7,792 bases of DNA from positions 1 through 7,792 of the forward strand of contig JAXHTH010000326.1 in assembly GCA_034211115.1 (NCBI GenBank), given 5' to 3'. Every line of letters starts with the position of its first letter. Within the stretch, counting starts at the first letter, position 1. This stretch comes from JAXHTH01 sp034211115. GTDB taxonomy: Bacteria; Planctomycetota; Phycisphaerae; Phycisphaerales; SM1A02. This document shows positions 5,988 through 7,792 of the stretch, piece by piece. The notes below the pieces were generated by a model. The model had not been told where the DNA came from. It saw nothing but the letters and a program-made list of their open reading frames with translations, and did not search any database. Both the position numbers and the translations under genes were made by a program.

Positions 5988-7664
5988 TCAGTCGCCTTCC
6001 GGCTTCATGAGGGGGAAGAGAATGACATCGCGGATCGTCGGCGCGTTCGTGAGGAGCATCACGATGCGGTCGATGCCCAGTCCCAGGCCGCCGGCGGGGG
6101 GCATGCCGACGCGCAAGGCGTTGATGAAATCCTCATCGAGGCTGCGGAACGTCTGCTCCTCCTCATCGGCCCCCGCGAGCTGCTCGGTGAACTTGGCAAG
6201 CTGCACGTCCGGATCGTTCAGCTCGGTGTACGCGGTGCCCATCTCCATGCCCGCGATGAGCAGCTCCCAGCGATCGCAGAGATCGGGGTTGTTTTTCTGC
6301 GGCCGCGTCAGAGGCGAAATCACGCTCGGATAGTCTGTGATGAACGTCGGCCGCGCCGGATCGATCTCCGGCTCGCAAAGCTGCTCATACACGCGATTGA
6401 CGAGCAGCCAGTGATCGAGGCGGCGCGCGTTCTCGATGCCGATCTCCTCGGCCTTCGCGATGAGCCGGTCGGAATCGGTCATCGGGAAGTTGAGCGTGCG
6501 CTGGAAGAGCTCGCCGTAGGCGATGCGGTCAAACGGGCGCGACCAGTCGATATCAAGTTCGCCGAACGGCAGGACGGGGCCGCTTCCATCTCCTCCCCAC
6601 TTCGTCTCTTCGTCTCTTCGTGACTCCGTCTCTTCGTCTCTTCGTGACTCCGTCTCTTCTGCAGCCATACCCGGACCTTCCTCGCGGAGCTCGTCAGGTC
6701 CGGCTTCCCGCTCGTCAGGTCCGGCTTCCGTGACGAGTTGCGCCAAGTCGTGGAGGAGGGATTCGGTGAGTTCGAGCATGGTCCAGCAGTCGCCGAAGGC
6801 CTGGTAAACCTCCATCACCGTGAACTCCGGGTTGTGGCTGCGATCGACGCCCTCGTTGCGGAAGTTGCGGTTGATCTCATACACGCGGGGCATGCCGCCC
6901 ACGAGGAGGCGCTTGAGGTACAGCTCGGTGGCGACGCGGAGATAGATGTTGATGCCCAGCGCGTTGTGGTGCGTGATGAACGGCCGGGCCGCCGCCCCGC
7001 CCGCGATGGGCTGCATCATCGGCGTCTCGACCTCCAGGTAATCCCGCTCATCCATGAACCGGCGGATGCGCGAGACGATGCGGCTGCGGAGCCGGAAGGT
7101 CTTCACCGTCTGCGGGTTGGCGTACATGTCGACGTATCGCCTGCGGTAGCGCAGCTCAGGATCGGACAGGCCGTGCCATTTCTCCGGCGGGGGCGTGAGG
7201 CTCTTGGCGTGGAGCTCGAAGCGATCGGCCCAGATGCAGATCTCCCCCCGCTGGGTCGCGCCGACGGGCCCGCCGGCCACGACGATGTCGCCGTAGTCGA
7301 GCTTGCGGGCGAGCTTGAACGTCGCGTCGTCGACCGCCGCCTTGGAGATGCTGATCTGGAGATCGCCGGTGTCGTCGCGGAGCACGAGGAAGACGAGCCT
7401 GCCCATCGCGCGGTGCTGCACGCACCGGCCGGCGACGATCGCGCGCGACCGGCGGTCGATGATCTCCGCTCCCGGATCGTCCTTCGCGGCGGCGGAGGAA
7501 GCGGCGAAGGCCTCGTGGGCATCGGCGTCGAACAGCGCCCGCGCCTCGCGCAGGGAGACGATCCCGTCCACGCGATGGCCGTAGCCGGTGATGTCGTGCT
7601 CATCCCGCCAGCGGTCCAGCTTCTCGCGCCGGGCGCGGATCAGCGGGTCGTTCACAAGATGCAT
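5988..7664 (-). CDS. lysS: Lysyl-tRNA synthetase, class II
   Basis: The enzyme charges tRNA-Lys with lysine using ATP, in the cytoplasm. From the ATG at 7664 it is 558 aa. Residues ~73-155 form the OB-fold anticodon-binding domain (SRAIVAGRCVQHRAMG, then VFLVLRDDTGDLQ). The class II core follows: motif 1 around YLEVETPMMQPIAGGAAARP (209-228), motif 2 NRNFRNEGVDRSHNPEFT (265-282 within 260-291) and motif 3 GGLGLGIDRIVML (525-537). All signature residues appear intact. Most bacterial LysRS proteins are about 500 aa; the excess is a low-complexity insert at ~310-363 between motifs 2 and 3. The start is uncertain: residues before VNDPLIRARREKLDRW look like PstA, so the ancestral start probably lay at or next to the GTG at 7653-7655. 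The ATG at 7664 is the nearest ATG but has no ribosome site and lies in foreign-looking sequence. The frame stays open to the window edge. Confidence 0.93.
   Translation of the reverse strand: MHLVNDPLIRARREKLDRWRDEHDITGYGHRVDGIVSLREARALFDADAHEAFAASSAAAKDDPGAEIIDRRSRAIVAGRCVQHRAMGRLVFLVLRDDTGDLQISISKAAVDDATFKLARKLDYGDIVVAGGPVGATQRGEICIWADRFELHAKSLTPPPEKWHGLSDPELRYRRRYVDMYANPQTVKTFRLRSRIVSRIRRFMDERDYLEVETPMMQPIAGGAAARPFITHHNALGINIYLRVATELYLKRLLVGGMPRVYEINRNFRNEGVDRSHNPEFTVMEVYQAFGDCWTMLELTESLLHDLAQLVTEAGPDEREAGPDELREEGPGMAAEETESRRDEETESRRDEETKWGGDGSGPVLPFGELDIDWSRPFDRIAYGELFQRTLNFPMTDSDRLIAKAEEIGIENARRLDHWLLVNRVYEQLCEPEIDPARPTFITDYPSVISPLTRPQKNNPDLCDRWELLIAGMEMGTAYTELNDPDVQLAKFTEQLAGADEEEQTFRSLDEDFINALRVGMPPAGGLGLGIDRIVMLLTNAPTIRDVILFPLMKPEGD
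6605..6658 (-). repeat. 24-bp in-frame tandem repeat inside lysS
   Basis: Two exact 24-bp copies (6605-6628 and 6629-6652) and a 6-base partial third copy encode repeated ESRRDEET-type octapeptides. The internal sub-pattern CTCTTCGT recurs within each unit. Because 24 is a multiple of three, copy-number change would keep the lysS frame. Confidence 0.9.
6690..6731 (-). repeat. 21-bp in-frame tandem repeat inside lysS
   Basis: Two 21-bp copies (6690-6710 and 6711-6731) agree at their first 19 bases (starting CTCGTCAGGTCC) and differ in the last two. They encode EAGPDER and EAGPDEL. They lie about 30 bases from the 24-bp repeat but share no sequence with it. Confidence 0.85.
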
Positions 7665-7792
7665 AAAACTGCGTTCAGGATGAATAAAGGGTGCGATACC
7701 GTCGATAGGCAGCTCAGGAGCAAGTTTTACTGCACCAACAAGCATGAGGGGTGCAACCTCACCTGCTCCACGCGCCATGGCGAGAATCATTC
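7656..7792 (-). pseudogene. pstA: Fragment of a PstA-like phosphate permease fused to lysS
   Basis: The last 137 bases translate in frame with lysS as MILAMARGAGEVAPLM, then VGAVKLAPELPIDG, then FIHPERSFMHL. This matches the conserved inner-membrane segment of long PstA phosphate ABC permeases, which I recall continuing after SFMHL with GFHIYD. Here it switches straight into the LysRS N terminus (VNDPLIRARREK). GC is about 51% from 7651 on, against 71-77% in the 150 bases before; GC3 is 17/45 codons against 38/40 in the first lysS codons. The fragment is open at the window edge. It is either the tail of a chimeric contig or a truncated gene joined by a rearrangement. Confidence 0.7.

Noticed and set aside
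5790..6623. Plus-strand frame starting 11 bases after the M56 stop, with GGGGAAG upstream
   Set aside because: Most of it is antisense to the 3' half of lysS and the unique first part is Arg/Pro/Ala-rich without recognisable features.

Overview
The window is 7792 bases of GC-rich bacterial chromosome. It carries five genes in three blocks, plus a foreign-looking scrap at the right edge. The high GC, a BlaI/M56 regulator pair beside an exported transglutaminase, a stand-alone NAD(P)HX dehydratase and repeat-bearing spacers would suit a planctomycete-like organism. That placement is an inference from gene style; there is no rRNA or other marker to settle it.

Layout. Positions 1-252 hold no gene, only strong hairpins downstream of the first gene. 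Two minus-strand genes follow: an ADP-dependent NAD(P)H-hydrate dehydratase (253-1194, nnrD) and a secreted transglutaminase-like protein (1680-3248). The 485-base gap between them holds several inverted repeats, an orphan terminator-like hairpin and a 12-bp tandem repeat that runs right up to the transglutaminase stop codon. A divergent intergenic region (3249-3590) leads to a plus-strand two-gene operon. The first gene encodes a BlaI/MecI-type winged-helix repressor (3591-3980). The second overlaps it by 4 bases and encodes a BlaR1-like M56 membrane metalloprotease (3977-5779). Convergent to this operon is lysyl-tRNA synthetase (lysS, minus strand, 5988 to about 7664).

How the genes may work together. 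The BlaI/M56 pair has the standard design of a signal-induced repressor-cleavage system. Two near-identical dyads, TGACGAA-N4-TTCGTMA, lie just upstream of the repressor gene with centres 21 bp apart and are the best candidate operator. The M56 protein has no penicillin-binding sensor. Beyond its last membrane helix it carries five (one degenerate) Lys/Glu-rich helical repeats, so it probably senses something other than a beta-lactam. The divergently transcribed transglutaminase may belong to the same regulon, which the sequence alone cannot prove.

Oddities. The last ~137 bases encode, in frame with lysS, a piece of a PstA-type phosphate permease with about 51% GC and 38% GC3, against about 95% GC3 in the adjoining lysS codons. 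This is either a chimeric assembly end or a recent rearrangement. LysS also carries a ~50-residue low-complexity insert built from two unrelated in-frame tandem repeats.
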